Shown piece after piece: positions 20,207-27,920 of a stretch of 64,000 nt of DNA. The translations under genes and the position numbers were made by a program. Origin of the DNA: Halobacillus salinus (GTDB taxonomy: Bacteria; Bacillota; Bacilli; Bacillales; Halobacillaceae). The notes beneath the pieces were generated by a model. The model saw only the letters and a program-made list of their open reading frames with translations. It searched no databases and was not told the origin of the DNA. The DNA lies in NCBI RefSeq assembly GCF_004684905.1, contig NZ_SRJC01000003.1:62001-126000 (forward strand). The letters run 5' to 3'. How positions within the stretch are numbered: the stretch's first letter is position 1; every line of letters starts with the position of its first letter.

Positions 20207-20410
20207 CCCCACTACTTCATAACCTTGAGCCTCTATAGCTTCTTTCATCAACCCTTTGGTCGCATACGCTTCATCGTAAGCCACATCTACTTTTCCGCTG
20301 CTAAGGTGAACTTCAACGCCATGAACACCCTCTAACTCTTCTAGGGATCCTTTGACAGCTTTTTCGCAATGTTCACATGTCATTCCATTTACTTCTAGTG
20401 TCATTTGCAT
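20204..20410 (-). CDS. copZ: Copper chaperone CopZ (heavy-metal-associated domain)
   Basis: A 68-residue single HMA domain with the metal-binding motif GMTCEHCEKAV at residues 9-15. It would bind Cu(I) in the cytosol and deliver it to an efflux ATPase. No copA or csoR gene is adjacent, so the symbol rests on the domain alone; a general heavy-metal carrier is the alternative. Confidence 0.85.
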   Translation of the reverse strand: MQMTLEVNGMTCEHCEKAVKGSLEELEGVHGVEVHLSSGKVDVAYDEAYATKGLMKEAIEAQGYEVVG

Positions 20411-20479
20411 AATCTATATTCATCCTTTCTTTCATCTTTTGAAGTACTATTCCACATTCGGCCTTAGTTATAACATTCT

Positions 20480-22492
20480 TTACCAGCTCAATTCGTTTCT
20501 TCCACGATTCTTGCATTCGTACATCGTGTCGTCTGCTCGTTTGATCAAATTGTTTTTCGTTGTTTCATGATCAGGGTATACCGCATGGCCGATACTCAAC
20601 GCGATGTCAATACTGTGCCCCTCAATCAACAGTGGTGTTTCAAACTGCTTTAAGATCCGTTGAAGGACCAATTTCAAATCTTCCTCAAGTGGTGTGATGA
20701 GGACCGTGAATTCGTCGCCACTCAAGCGGAAGCACCGTCTTTCTTGCACCGCATTCGACAACCGTCTTGCTACCTCGATCAATACCTTGTCTCCGACATC
20801 ATGCCCATATTCATCGTTAATTGTTTTAAAGCGGTCCAAATCGATAAATAAAAGACCGAATCGATCACCTTCCACTATCAGTTGATCCATTTTCTTATTG
20901 AAATGTCGGCGGTTCGGTAATTTCGTCAGATCATCGTAATGGGCCATATATTCCATTTTCTCTTGGGATTGCTCTAGGAGCACCTTCTTCTGTTGTAACT
21001 CCTCATTCACCTTTTGTGAAGCGCTATATTTGTCCTGCCATTCTTTTATAAGGATTTGGAAGTTATGAGAAAGGGTTTCGAATTCATAAATCATACTTCT
21101 CGGAAAGTCTTTTTCCTTTTTTATTTCAGGTAGATCTTCTACTACTTCAGTCGTTACTCTAGACAAAGATTCGAACTTGAAAAGGAGCCGGTCGGATATC
21201 AACTCTCCGATAACCAACGTTACAATCAGTACGAACAAGATGACAAGTAACGCTTCATTCATTAACCGGTAATCAATAAAAGGTCTAAAGGAAGTTGCTA
21301 CGACAAAAGATACTCCCGTATCAGGCTGAGGATCACTTACAACTGTATAAGTCGACCGTTTCCATTGCAGCATAGCAGGGAGTTCTGACTCCTTTACAAC
21401 AACATTCCCATCTTGCATTCTCTCTAAGACTTTCGAACTTCCCTCTCCTTGAAACCTTCCTCCAACTTTCACATCAGGCAAATTAGAGAACAATAGAATG
21501 CCTTCCTTGTTCACCATGCTAATATCTACCTCATTTGTTGAAACAGGAGAAAGAACATACGATTCAACATTCTCTATGGAGAATTTAGTTTCAACGGACA
21601 TGGATTTTGCTTGGCCTATGTCCAAGGGGGAGTGAATGATGAGATAAGGTTCATCCTGTTCAATCCGATACTCCATCGAATTCGTATCCTGAATAGTGCT
21701 CGTCTGTAATTCGATATCCGTTGCGGTACCATTGATTGATAACTGTCTTATTTGGGACTGTATAGTATCTACGTCTTGGTTTCTAAGCTGGCCCATCCAG
21801 TATTGGTGTTCCAAAACTTTGTCCCGAACCCAGGCATCATAATACCGCTCTGCCTCGCTCATTCTTTCCTCGGCTGTGATGGAAAGCTGAGAACGACCTT
21901 TATCCTGCTCGTAGTAACCGATCAACATAACTAACGTGAAGCTTAATACGAGCAAAACACCACTGCTCAAATACGATAGAATTTCATGCATCGTATAATA
22001 GGACTTAACCTCTTTCTTCCACAAGGTTGATAGTAAAGAAAAAACGAATAATAAGAATACAGCACCCCAAACGTTAACAAGCCCGTTCATCATATCTTTT
22101 AAAGCTACCATCATCGTAGCTTCTAATCCGAATTGAAGGAATTCACCATAGAAGAGGAACACAAGAGGAATACCGAGTAGCAGCCAGTATAACGCGTCTC
22201 TTAAGATGATGTTCTTTAGTTTCCGAGTGAAAAAGAACCCTAAAAAGAGGATTTCTAAGGAAAAAATAATTAAAGCGTATGGGTGATTCCATAGAAATAG
22301 GGTGTAGGATTGAGCAATGATAGCTCCGATAAATGCTGGCCACGCACCCAACTTTTTTAGTAGCATGACAAGCGGAATGGAACCGAATAGGAAATGAACG
22401 CCATAGTACAAACTTAAATGTACTGTATTCAATAGATAACTTGCAGCTGTTAATACTAAAAACAGAAGCAGTTTTTTTGTTATAGTGGTCAT
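20480..22492 (-). CDS. Membrane-bound diguanylate cyclase (GGDEF protein)
   Basis: The 670-residue protein has several transmembrane helices in its first 210 residues, an extracytoplasmic sensory region (about 215-395), another membrane helix (VILFVLIVTLVIGELI), a HAMP-like/coiled linker, and a C-terminal GGDEF domain beginning HYDDLTKLPNRRHFNK. The active loop reads RLSGDEF (residues 589-595), a functional variant in other cyclases, and FIDLDRFKTIND binds metal. The inhibitory I-site RxxD five residues before the loop is absent, so product inhibition is probably weak. A (TTTA)7 tract lies in its leader. Confidence 0.9.
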   Translation of the reverse strand: MTTITKKLLLFLVLTAASYLLNTVHLSLYYGVHFLFGSIPLVMLLKKLGAWPAFIGAIIAQSYTLFLWNHPYALIIFSLEILFLGFFFTRKLKNIILRDALYWLLLGIPLVFLFYGEFLQFGLEATMMVALKDMMNGLVNVWGAVFLLFVFSLLSTLWKKEVKSYYTMHEILSYLSSGVLLVLSFTLVMLIGYYEQDKGRSQLSITAEERMSEAERYYDAWVRDKVLEHQYWMGQLRNQDVDTIQSQIRQLSINGTATDIELQTSTIQDTNSMEYRIEQDEPYLIIHSPLDIGQAKSMSVETKFSIENVESYVLSPVSTNEVDISMVNKEGILLFSNLPDVKVGGRFQGEGSSKVLERMQDGNVVVKESELPAMLQWKRSTYTVVSDPQPDTGVSFVVATSFRPFIDYRLMNEALLVILFVLIVTLVIGELISDRLLFKFESLSRVTTEVVEDLPEIKKEKDFPRSMIYEFETLSHNFQILIKEWQDKYSASQKVNEELQQKKVLLEQSQEKMEYMAHYDDLTKLPNRRHFNKKMDQLIVEGDRFGLLFIDLDRFKTINDEYGHDVGDKVLIEVARRLSNAVQERRCFRLSGDEFTVLITPLEEDLKLVLQRILKQFETPLLIEGHSIDIALSIGHAVYPDHETTKNNLIKRADDTMYECKNRGRNELSW

Positions 22493-22517
22493 AGCTTCAT
22501 CTCCGGCAATTCAATAT

Positions 22518-22545
22518 TTTATTTATTTATTTATTTATTTATTTA
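22518..22545. repeat. Tetranucleotide microsatellite (TTTA)7
   Basis: Seven perfect TTTA units lie 26 bases upstream of the diguanylate cyclase start, in its 5' leader or promoter region (TAAA on the coding strand). Confidence 0.95.
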
Positions 22546-22637
22546 CGAACAGGCTCTCGCTCGTAATCGTATTATAGCAAGACCATCAGACTACTAAGTT
22601 CACGAGGAATCCGTGTAGAAAAGGAGAAAAGTATATC

Positions 22638-23006
22638 ATGAATCGTATATATGTAGCCATCGCGCTTGGGGGTGGTATCGGCTCTTCGTTGCGTTTTCTG
22701 CTCTCAAATGCCATACCGCAGGTCGATGGGTTTCCTTTCGGCACACTGACCGCTAATCTATTAGGCTGCTTCCTACTAAGCTACCTCTCTTTGATTTTAG
22801 TTAAACATAAGACCATCGACCCAGCATTCAAAAAAGCTTTGACAACAGGCGTTATCGGGTCCTTTACAACCTTTTCGGCGTTTGCAACAGAGACTTTTCA
22901 GTTATTTTCTAGTTCCGTCGGCTTAGGTATCCTGTACATATTGAGCACGGTTGCAGGGGGACTCCTGATGACCTGGTTAGGTGTAAAAACAGGGGGGCGT
23001 CCTTGA
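22638..23006 (+). CDS. crcB: Fluoride channel subunit CrcB/FluC (first)
   Basis: The 122-residue four-helix membrane protein has the Fluc features GGGIGSSLRFLLS, FGTLTANLLGCFLLSYL and GVIGSFTTFSAFATE, the latter lining the fluoride path. Two antiparallel subunits make a dual-topology fluoride exporter; as in many Firmicutes two separate genes are present, suggesting a heterodimer. The AAGGAG site is well placed. I could not recognise a fluoride riboswitch in the upstream 145 bases. Confidence 0.93.
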   Translation: MNRIYVAIALGGGIGSSLRFLLSNAIPQVDGFPFGTLTANLLGCFLLSYLSLILVKHKTIDPAFKKALTTGVIGSFTTFSAFATETFQLFSSSVGLGILYILSTVAGGLLMTWLGVKTGGRP

Positions 23007-23007
23007 T

Positions 23008-23352
23008 ATGATTGTATTTGTGTTTATCGGTGGAATGATCGGGGCCTTATTAAGGTTCCAATTAAGCAAATCGCTCAATGACCGTTCCCTTCCTCTTGGG
23101 ACATTGATCGCTAATATTTCGGGAGGGCTCCTCCTTGGAAGCTTGCTTCGTATGCATGACGTCATGATCATGCCAGACTGGTTATGGTACCTCGCAGCAA
23201 CGGGGTTCTGCGGTGGGTATACGACCTATTCCACATTCAGTTATGAAATATTCCAAATGTTTGAAGATGGAAAACGTGGAAAAGGATTCTTCTACCTACT
23301 CCTCTCCATTCTCGCAACCTTAGTAGGGATCGGAATCATCTGGTGGATTTAA
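23008..23352 (+). CDS. crcB: Fluoride channel subunit CrcB/FluC (second)
   Basis: The 114-residue paralogue begins one base after the first gene stops and has GGMIGALLRFQLSK, LGTLIANISGGLLLGSL and FCGGYTTYSTFSYE, the matching pore motifs. The pair is presumably co-translated and forms the inverted heterodimer. No further gene follows in the same direction before the 23503 hairpin. Confidence 0.93.
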   Translation: MIVFVFIGGMIGALLRFQLSKSLNDRSLPLGTLIANISGGLLLGSLLRMHDVMIMPDWLWYLAATGFCGGYTTYSTFSYEIFQMFEDGKRGKGFFYLLLSILATLVGIGIIWWI

Positions 23353-23502
23353 ACATTTCAAAAATATCACTTAAGAACCCTCTCCAATATGGACTTGTAT
23401 TTTCAGTCTGTTAATGAAGCTAGAAAGTGTGTTCTATAAACTGATGAGGGAAGTATACGGAGTATGTTGCCGGAGCGGTGCAAATGCATATATTATTTCA
23501 TT

Positions 23503-23534
23503 TTAAAAAAACCCGAACAAATTGTTCGGGTTTT
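23503..23534. terminator. Bidirectional terminator between crcB and the STAS gene
   Basis: aacccgaacaa / ttgttcgggtt hairpin with seven T on the minus side and TTTTG on the plus side. The 150 bases between the second crcB and this hairpin show no gene or other recognisable element. Confidence 0.85.
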
Positions 23535-23566
23535 GTGGTAGTGAAAATCTTTTTGCTTATGCTTTT

Positions 23567-24328
23567 TCAGGTGCAATATTTTTGAATTGCCATTTGCAAT
23601 GAACTCAAAAACTTGATTTCTGACGGTAAGTTCATCTCTTTCAACTGCTTTGCCTGTGCAGGTTGTACCCCGATGAAGATGATGTCAGCCCCCATATAAA
23701 ACAAGGAAGTGATAACATCCAACAAGACAGATACACCAGAACGATGCAATTCACCCACCGCGGTAAAATCGAACAGCAATTGATCCACTTCAGACTGCTG
23801 GGAACTCTTCAGTAATTGCGATTCTATCGTGTACATTTTTTCCTCTGTAATATCCCCAAACAAAGGGACGAGAGCAGTCTCCTCATTAAGCACGATAAAC
23901 GGAGCAGACAACTGATTATTCTGCTCTACTGCTTCTTCTAGCTTCTCTTTCTCTTCCAGCAGCTCGAAATTGGTATGGTTCAATCGGGAGCGAAGTTGAT
24001 TCAACGTACGTGTAATCTTCGTCAACTTATGATCTTTTACCATTACAATGACTTCAGCGTACATGTCATTGTTCCACTTCACGTATAAATCAGCGGTAAG
24101 AAGATCTTCCTCTTCATCCAAAGCCTTCAGGTGAACTTCTATAGCCGCTTTTTGAATCTCAGGTGTCACCCAATCTTTTACTTTCATAATACTTTCTTCA
24201 TCGAATACATCTAATAGGTTTTCTCTTTCCCCTATTAGGGTTGCCGCCTCTTTTGAGAAAGATTGAATGGTAAAGTTTTTATTGATGACAAAGAATGGAA
24301 GAGGAAATGATCGGTCAACTTGTTTCAT
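23567..24328 (-). CDS. RsbR-like PAS-STAS signalling protein
   Basis: The 253-residue protein has a PAS-like N-terminus (LPFFVINKNFTIQSFSKEAA), a coiled coil at about 110-142, and a C-terminal STAS domain starting LSAPFIVL...LVPLFGDIT, very like the RsbR stressosome family. Compared from memory with RsbRA, the two phosphorylated threonines (T171, T205) correspond to Glu 162 and Arg 196, so RsbT phosphorylation as in RsbRA is unlikely. It overlaps the upstream cobalamin-binding gene by 14 bases, pointing to a coupled product. No rsbS or rsbT is nearby. Confidence 0.8.
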   Translation of the reverse strand: MKQVDRSFPLPFFVINKNFTIQSFSKEAATLIGERENLLDVFDEESIMKVKDWVTPEIQKAAIEVHLKALDEEEDLLTADLYVKWNNDMYAEVIVMVKDHKLTKITRTLNQLRSRLNHTNFELLEEKEKLEEAVEQNNQLSAPFIVLNEETALVPLFGDITEEKMYTIESQLLKSSQQSEVDQLLFDFTAVGELHRSGVSVLLDVITSLFYMGADIIFIGVQPAQAKQLKEMNLPSEIKFLSSLQMAIQKYCT

Positions 24329-24965
24329 TGATAACCCCTGCCCTTCCTTCTTTAAACCATTGACGCAGATGTGGTAGACCTTTGATGACCATCACACGAT
24401 CTGATTCGAATTCATCAAGGTCAAATTTGGTAGCCATACGACCGCCAACCATAATCAACGGTTTCCACTCCAATCTCTTGAATCGCTCAATCAGCGTTTT
24501 AATCGTGGGTAAACGATAGGACAATGCAGCAGAGAGACCGATGACGTCCGGTTTAAACTTCTCGATTTGGGTCAATGAGTGTTCCAAGGCAAGATCTGGC
24601 CCTAGGTACCGAACCTTCCACCCTTGCTCCTTGAACGTTTCAGCTACTATTTTCATACCTAAATAGTGCTGTTCCTTCTCAACTCCGAACAACAGGGCTT
24701 TGTGTTGATATTCTTTCCTTCTTTCTTTGTTTTCCTTCAAGGAAGACAACACAAAGTCACATACAGCCGTTGCCAAATGCTCATCCGCTACGGAAATCTT
24801 ATTCTGCTCCCAAAGTTGACCGATATAGTACATAGAAGGGGTTATGACCTTTTCAAACAAGTAGGCCCGGGAATACTGATTTAACAATTCATTTATATAG
24901 AAAAGCGCTTCTTCTTCGTCTCCATCCAAAAATAGATGAGCTAGTGTCTCATGGTGTTGGGTCAA
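24315..24965 (-). CDS. CarH-like cobalamin-binding protein without DNA-binding domain
   Basis: The 216-residue protein consists of a four-helix B12-binding cap (about 1-80) and a Rossmann-type cobalamin domain (88-205). The cap carries W52-x9-E62-H63 (LWEQNKISVADEH), the signature of adenosylcobalamin photoreceptors such as CarH and LitR. The Rossmann part has E98-x-H100-x-x-G103, a conservative form of DxHxxG with the cobalt-ligand histidine. Unlike CarH there is no MerR domain; output probably passes through the overlapping STAS gene. It starts with TTG preceded by AGAGGTG. Confidence 0.82.
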   Translation of the reverse strand: MTQHHETLAHLFLDGDEEEALFYINELLNQYSRAYLFEKVITPSMYYIGQLWEQNKISVADEHLATAVCDFVLSSLKENKERRKEYQHKALLFGVEKEQHYLGMKIVAETFKEQGWKVRYLGPDLALEHSLTQIEKFKPDVIGLSAALSYRLPTIKTLIERFKRLEWKPLIMVGGRMATKFDLDEFESDRVMVIKGLPHLRQWFKEGRAGVINETS

Positions 24966-24971
24966 CTTGTT

Positions 24972-25343
24972 TCACCTCTTACTTGAAAGAGTTTGTAAGC
25001 GTTGCAGAGCTTGCTGCAGGTATTCTACATATACTCTTTGTTCTTTTTCGTCCTCGAGTTTGAGCGTTTTGAACTGGCGGATCAATCGCTCGAAATTATC
25101 AATGATCAGAAATGTTCCCACTCCTCGAGATGTAAGAACATTGTTGAGCCAATCGGTATAATCCATAAAAAAATCTGCACTATCCATATCGAAAGCGGCT
25201 TTCAGATGATCAAGATGGTGATAATTATCTTCTTCGGTCCGGTCGCGGCCGTTTTGACCGAATTTATCCCATAGATGGGGATAATGATCATATATTTCTT
25301 CTACGACATTATGAACAATCAGCTCTCGTTCTTTGTTGTTCAT
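24972..25343 (-). CDS. All-helical protein of unknown function in the cobalamin-STAS operon
   Basis: The 123-residue soluble protein is predicted all-alpha (EIYDHYPHLWDKFGQNG, DNYHHLDHLKAAFDMDSADF, FLIIDNFERLIRQF), with a His-rich central stretch. Its size and helicity recall the N-terminal sensory domains of RsbR-type proteins, though I cannot place it in a named family. Its ATG overlaps the upstream gene stop by 4 bases, and the cobalamin-binding gene follows after 6 bases, so it is clearly part of the unit. Confidence 0.7.
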   Translation of the reverse strand: MNNKERELIVHNVVEEIYDHYPHLWDKFGQNGRDRTEEDNYHHLDHLKAAFDMDSADFFMDYTDWLNNVLTSRGVGTFLIIDNFERLIRQFKTLKLEDEKEQRVYVEYLQQALQRLQTLSSKR

Positions 25344-25645
25344 GTGGCAACTACCTCATATTTCGTAACCTTAGGAACGATCCCTTGTAATTCTTGATCT
25401 GGATACTCTTTCTCCAACTCATGAATCTTCTTGAATTGTTCACTTCTTGCCCAGTTTAAATAAGCCTGTTTGGACTCCCATTCCAAATGAACAGTTAACT
25501 CACCAGGTTTACGATCATTCTGAAGCAGTTGAAACGATAAAAACCCATCCGCCTGATCGACCAATCTAGACCGGTTTTGATAGATATGTATCAAATCTTC
25601 TGCCTTATGATCAGGGACGACTACGGTGGAATCTACGACAAACAT
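25340..25645 (-). CDS. Antibiotic biosynthesis monooxygenase/IsdG-Hmo-like protein
   Basis: The 101-residue ABM-fold protein matches heme-degrading IsdG/HmoA enzymes in the segment W-x2-S-x2-F-x3-H (NWARSEQFKKIHE) and the closing VTKYEVV strand. The Trp and His of the IsdG catalytic triad are present, but the N-terminal Asn appears replaced by Ser, so heme breakdown is uncertain. It is the first gene of a four-gene operon leading to the cobalamin and STAS proteins, with an ATGA overlap to the next gene. Confidence 0.75.
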   Translation of the reverse strand: MFVVDSTVVVPDHKAEDLIHIYQNRSRLVDQADGFLSFQLLQNDRKPGELTVHLEWESKQAYLNWARSEQFKKIHELEKEYPDQELQGIVPKVTKYEVVAT

Positions 25646-25706
25646 GTATATGCTCCATTCTACATTGAAATAGTTTATGTATATATTATTTTATCACAGG
25701 TCATTT

Positions 25707-25725
25707 CCTATTGCATACGTATAGG
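25707..25725. promoter_or_regulatory. Inverted repeat and promoter region of the cobalamin-STAS operon
   Basis: cctat-n9-atagg surrounds a tacgta core. On the coding strand it sits just before an extended -10 TGATAAAAT (around plus 25690-25698), overlapping where a -35 would be. It is a reasonable operator for this operon. Confidence 0.4.
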
Positions 25726-25756
25726 TCTGTTGATTACTTTTACAGAATAATAGATA

Positions 25757-25784
25757 TAAAAAGACGCCGGCTTTAGCCGACGTC
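25757..25784 (-). terminator. Terminator of the baeRF-type gene
   Basis: GACGTCGGCT / AGCCGGCGTC stem followed by TTTTT on the minus strand, just after the stop codon. Confidence 0.85.
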
Positions 25785-25793
25785 CCCTTTAAA

Positions 25794-26600
25794 TTATTGC
25801 ACTACTTCTTCAATTACGTGCATTTCTTCATGATCCAACAGGTTCTTATTAACCATTTCTTTTGCTTCTTTATTCATATTATCCTGCAAGTCTTTCAACT
25901 CTTCTTTATCACCGACTAGATAAAACTGCTCCCAACCATATTCCTTGGCTAGCTTATCTAGTTTTGGAGCAAGGCTCTTATACCAGCGATAACGGTTTGC
26001 TTCGAAACGTTCCTGGAACTGGTCTTCTTTCGTGTTCTTCGCGCCACCGGATCCCATGGAAGCTTGAGCTCTATGAGGTCCTTGGTGTTGACGCCAGTCA
26101 TCTGTATTAAGATCAAGCTCAAATAGTTGAGTATCATTCAAGCGTCCTAACTCTGCATCAATAACTTTCACTTGTTCTTTTTGCGTCAGAACGATTCCTG
26201 TCTTAGGAAATTGTTGCTGCATTTCTTTCAATTGGTCCAACTTAGGGGTTTCTTCCCAATAGAACTCCGTCTTGACAGGCATCTGGAAGCGTTCAGCAAA
26301 CCAAATGGTATCATCGGCTGTCGCGATAATGACGACACTTTTTGCAAAGTGTTGTTCATTCTCCTCTATGAATTGTTCCACTTTCTCTTTAACTGCCCAA
26401 TAGTTACGTTTCTCATCAGAGTCATCCTCTTCTTGAAGATAAGATTCGAAGTTGTTCAATCCGTTCTTCAAGTGAATCTTCCACTCTCCCCCTTGTTGAT
26501 CAGGGTCGGAGGGATCTGTATTCAGATACATAGTAAACACTTTTTCTGGTTTTTGTAGATGTACTTGTTCTAGCTTTTTAATTTCTTTGTTCATATTCAT
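25794..26600 (-). CDS. VLRF1/baeRF-type protein (archaeo-eukaryotic release factor-like)
   Basis: The 268-residue protein resembles the Bacillus VLRF1/baeRF family, bacterial relatives of eRF1: N-terminal FTMYLNTDPSDPDQQGG, a central RNase H-like part, the loop QASMGSGGAKNTKED and the following helix RYRWYKSLAPKLDKLAKEYGW. Such proteins are proposed to act at the ribosome, perhaps in peptidyl-tRNA release or rescue. No GGQ tripeptide is visible; the glycine loop GSGG may replace it. The AAAGGAG site is good. Function is inferred from the family. Confidence 0.7.
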   Translation of the reverse strand: MNMNKEIKKLEQVHLQKPEKVFTMYLNTDPSDPDQQGGEWKIHLKNGLNNFESYLQEEDDSDEKRNYWAVKEKVEQFIEENEQHFAKSVVIIATADDTIWFAERFQMPVKTEFYWEETPKLDQLKEMQQQFPKTGIVLTQKEQVKVIDAELGRLNDTQLFELDLNTDDWRQHQGPHRAQASMGSGGAKNTKEDQFQERFEANRYRWYKSLAPKLDKLAKEYGWEQFYLVGDKEELKDLQDNMNKEAKEMVNKNLLDHEEMHVIEEVVQ

Positions 26601-26687
26601 TTCGAGAGACTCCTTTCAACATCTTTATTTAACTTACAAATATGTTTCCTAAAAAAGGAGATGTTAAACTAATTTTCTCTCTCGACC

Positions 26688-27920
26688 TTAATCTTTGTCT
26701 TCCGCTACCCTCCGAACCTCCTGAGTCAGCAGATCCATTTCTCTCGCGAAATCCTCTTTTTCTTCAGGGGACAACTCTTCATTACCGTAACGTACTTTCT
26801 GATATAAATTTGTGTGATTGGCTTTTACACCTATGCGACTAAACCAATCGCTGATGGACTCATTGTAATGACGCCCTACACCTCGTTTGGCTGCCTCTTT
26901 CTCAAATTGCTGGAATTGTTGTCGGACAGCGTTATCAGCTTTAGACCTCGAGAAAGCCAGACCAGTATGAAAAGATTGTGTGCCGTCACTTGCCCAATGA
27001 ACATTCTGATACGACAGATCTTCCGCTTCCAATTCATCTGATGATCTATTTTTGTTGAAACGATAAAGAACGGCTAGTGCAATGACTACAGCAATGATGA
27101 CACCGATGATGGTGCCCCAGTGGGTGGCGTTGCCTATAGCATTCACTACACTCGGGTCATAAGAACCTGCCTCTTGCTGTTCGTTATTCATGTCATTAAA
27201 TTCCTCAAATAGATTCGTTTCGTTTCCCTCTTCATTATTCAGTGGTCTTATTTTCGATACATCCAGCCCTATTAGAGATAAACCACTAAGGAGTACCATG
27301 AACCCTTTCAGGAAGACGAAACTGACAATTCTCCAGGCAAAACCGAGTACAGTACGTGCCCCTGGTAAAACAAGTACTAGCACGAGGACAGTAACAGGAA
27401 TGGCCAAGGCATATAAGGATAGGTTCTGCTTTCCTTTTGAACGATCCTCTTTCGAGACCTCGAAGTAGTGAGAGAGATTGTACCCTCCAAGTAACACAGC
27501 GTATTGCAGGATCAGAGCAGCAAGAAGCTGTAAGTCTTGGTAGAAGATAAGCTCCACAAATGCAAGGATAGTCGTTGCCATCAATAAGGCATGTTCATTA
27601 CCATAATCCGGTTCTACCTCAAGGGACTGGTACCTCCAAACCACTGCACCCGCCAATGCGATTCCTAAAAGCCAATACAGACCAGTGAGGAAACTCAATC
27701 CGATAATGAAGATAGGCACGATCACGAGCCGTAGTTGATAAGCTCTGTAATACGTGGTGACTAGTAAAGCCAGCAAACCTCCTGAAATGACCAAAGCATA
27801 AGACCATAACTCAAAGGAAAAGGACAGCCAATCGGAAAGTAAATAAAGAAGGAAGTAGGCGAATAATGCTTGCCCAAGCAATTGGTAACCCATCGTTACC
27901 CACTTCTTGCCTGCAATCAT
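26688..27920 (-). CDS. Membrane protein with C-terminal DUF4129 domain, transglutaminase core absent
   Basis: The 410-residue protein has about seven membrane segments in its first half, a linker, another membrane helix (GTIIGVIIAVVIALAVLYRF) and a DUF4129-type C-terminus (AVRQQFQQFEKEAAKRGVGRHYNESISDWFSRIG). In B. subtilis the third gene of the MoxR-DUF58 operon, yebA, also holds a transglutaminase domain with a Cys-His-Asp triad; I see none here. ATG at 27918-27920 overlaps the DUF58 stop (ATGA) and has GGGGG before it. Confidence 0.8.
   Translation of the reverse strand: MIAGKKWVTMGYQLLGQALFAYFLLYLLSDWLSFSFELWSYALVISGGLLALLVTTYYRAYQLRLVIVPIFIIGLSFLTGLYWLLGIALAGAVVWRYQSLEVEPDYGNEHALLMATTILAFVELIFYQDLQLLAALILQYAVLLGGYNLSHYFEVSKEDRSKGKQNLSLYALAIPVTVLVLVLVLPGARTVLGFAWRIVSFVFLKGFMVLLSGLSLIGLDVSKIRPLNNEEGNETNLFEEFNDMNNEQQEAGSYDPSVVNAIGNATHWGTIIGVIIAVVIALAVLYRFNKNRSSDELEAEDLSYQNVHWASDGTQSFHTGLAFSRSKADNAVRQQFQQFEKEAAKRGVGRHYNESISDWFSRIGVKANHTNLYQKVRYGNEELSPEEKEDFAREMDLLTQEVRRVAEDKD

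Noticed and set aside
22546-22637. Fluoride riboswitch before crcB
   Set aside because: I could not find the conserved crcB-motif core in the leader; a covariance model search would settle it.
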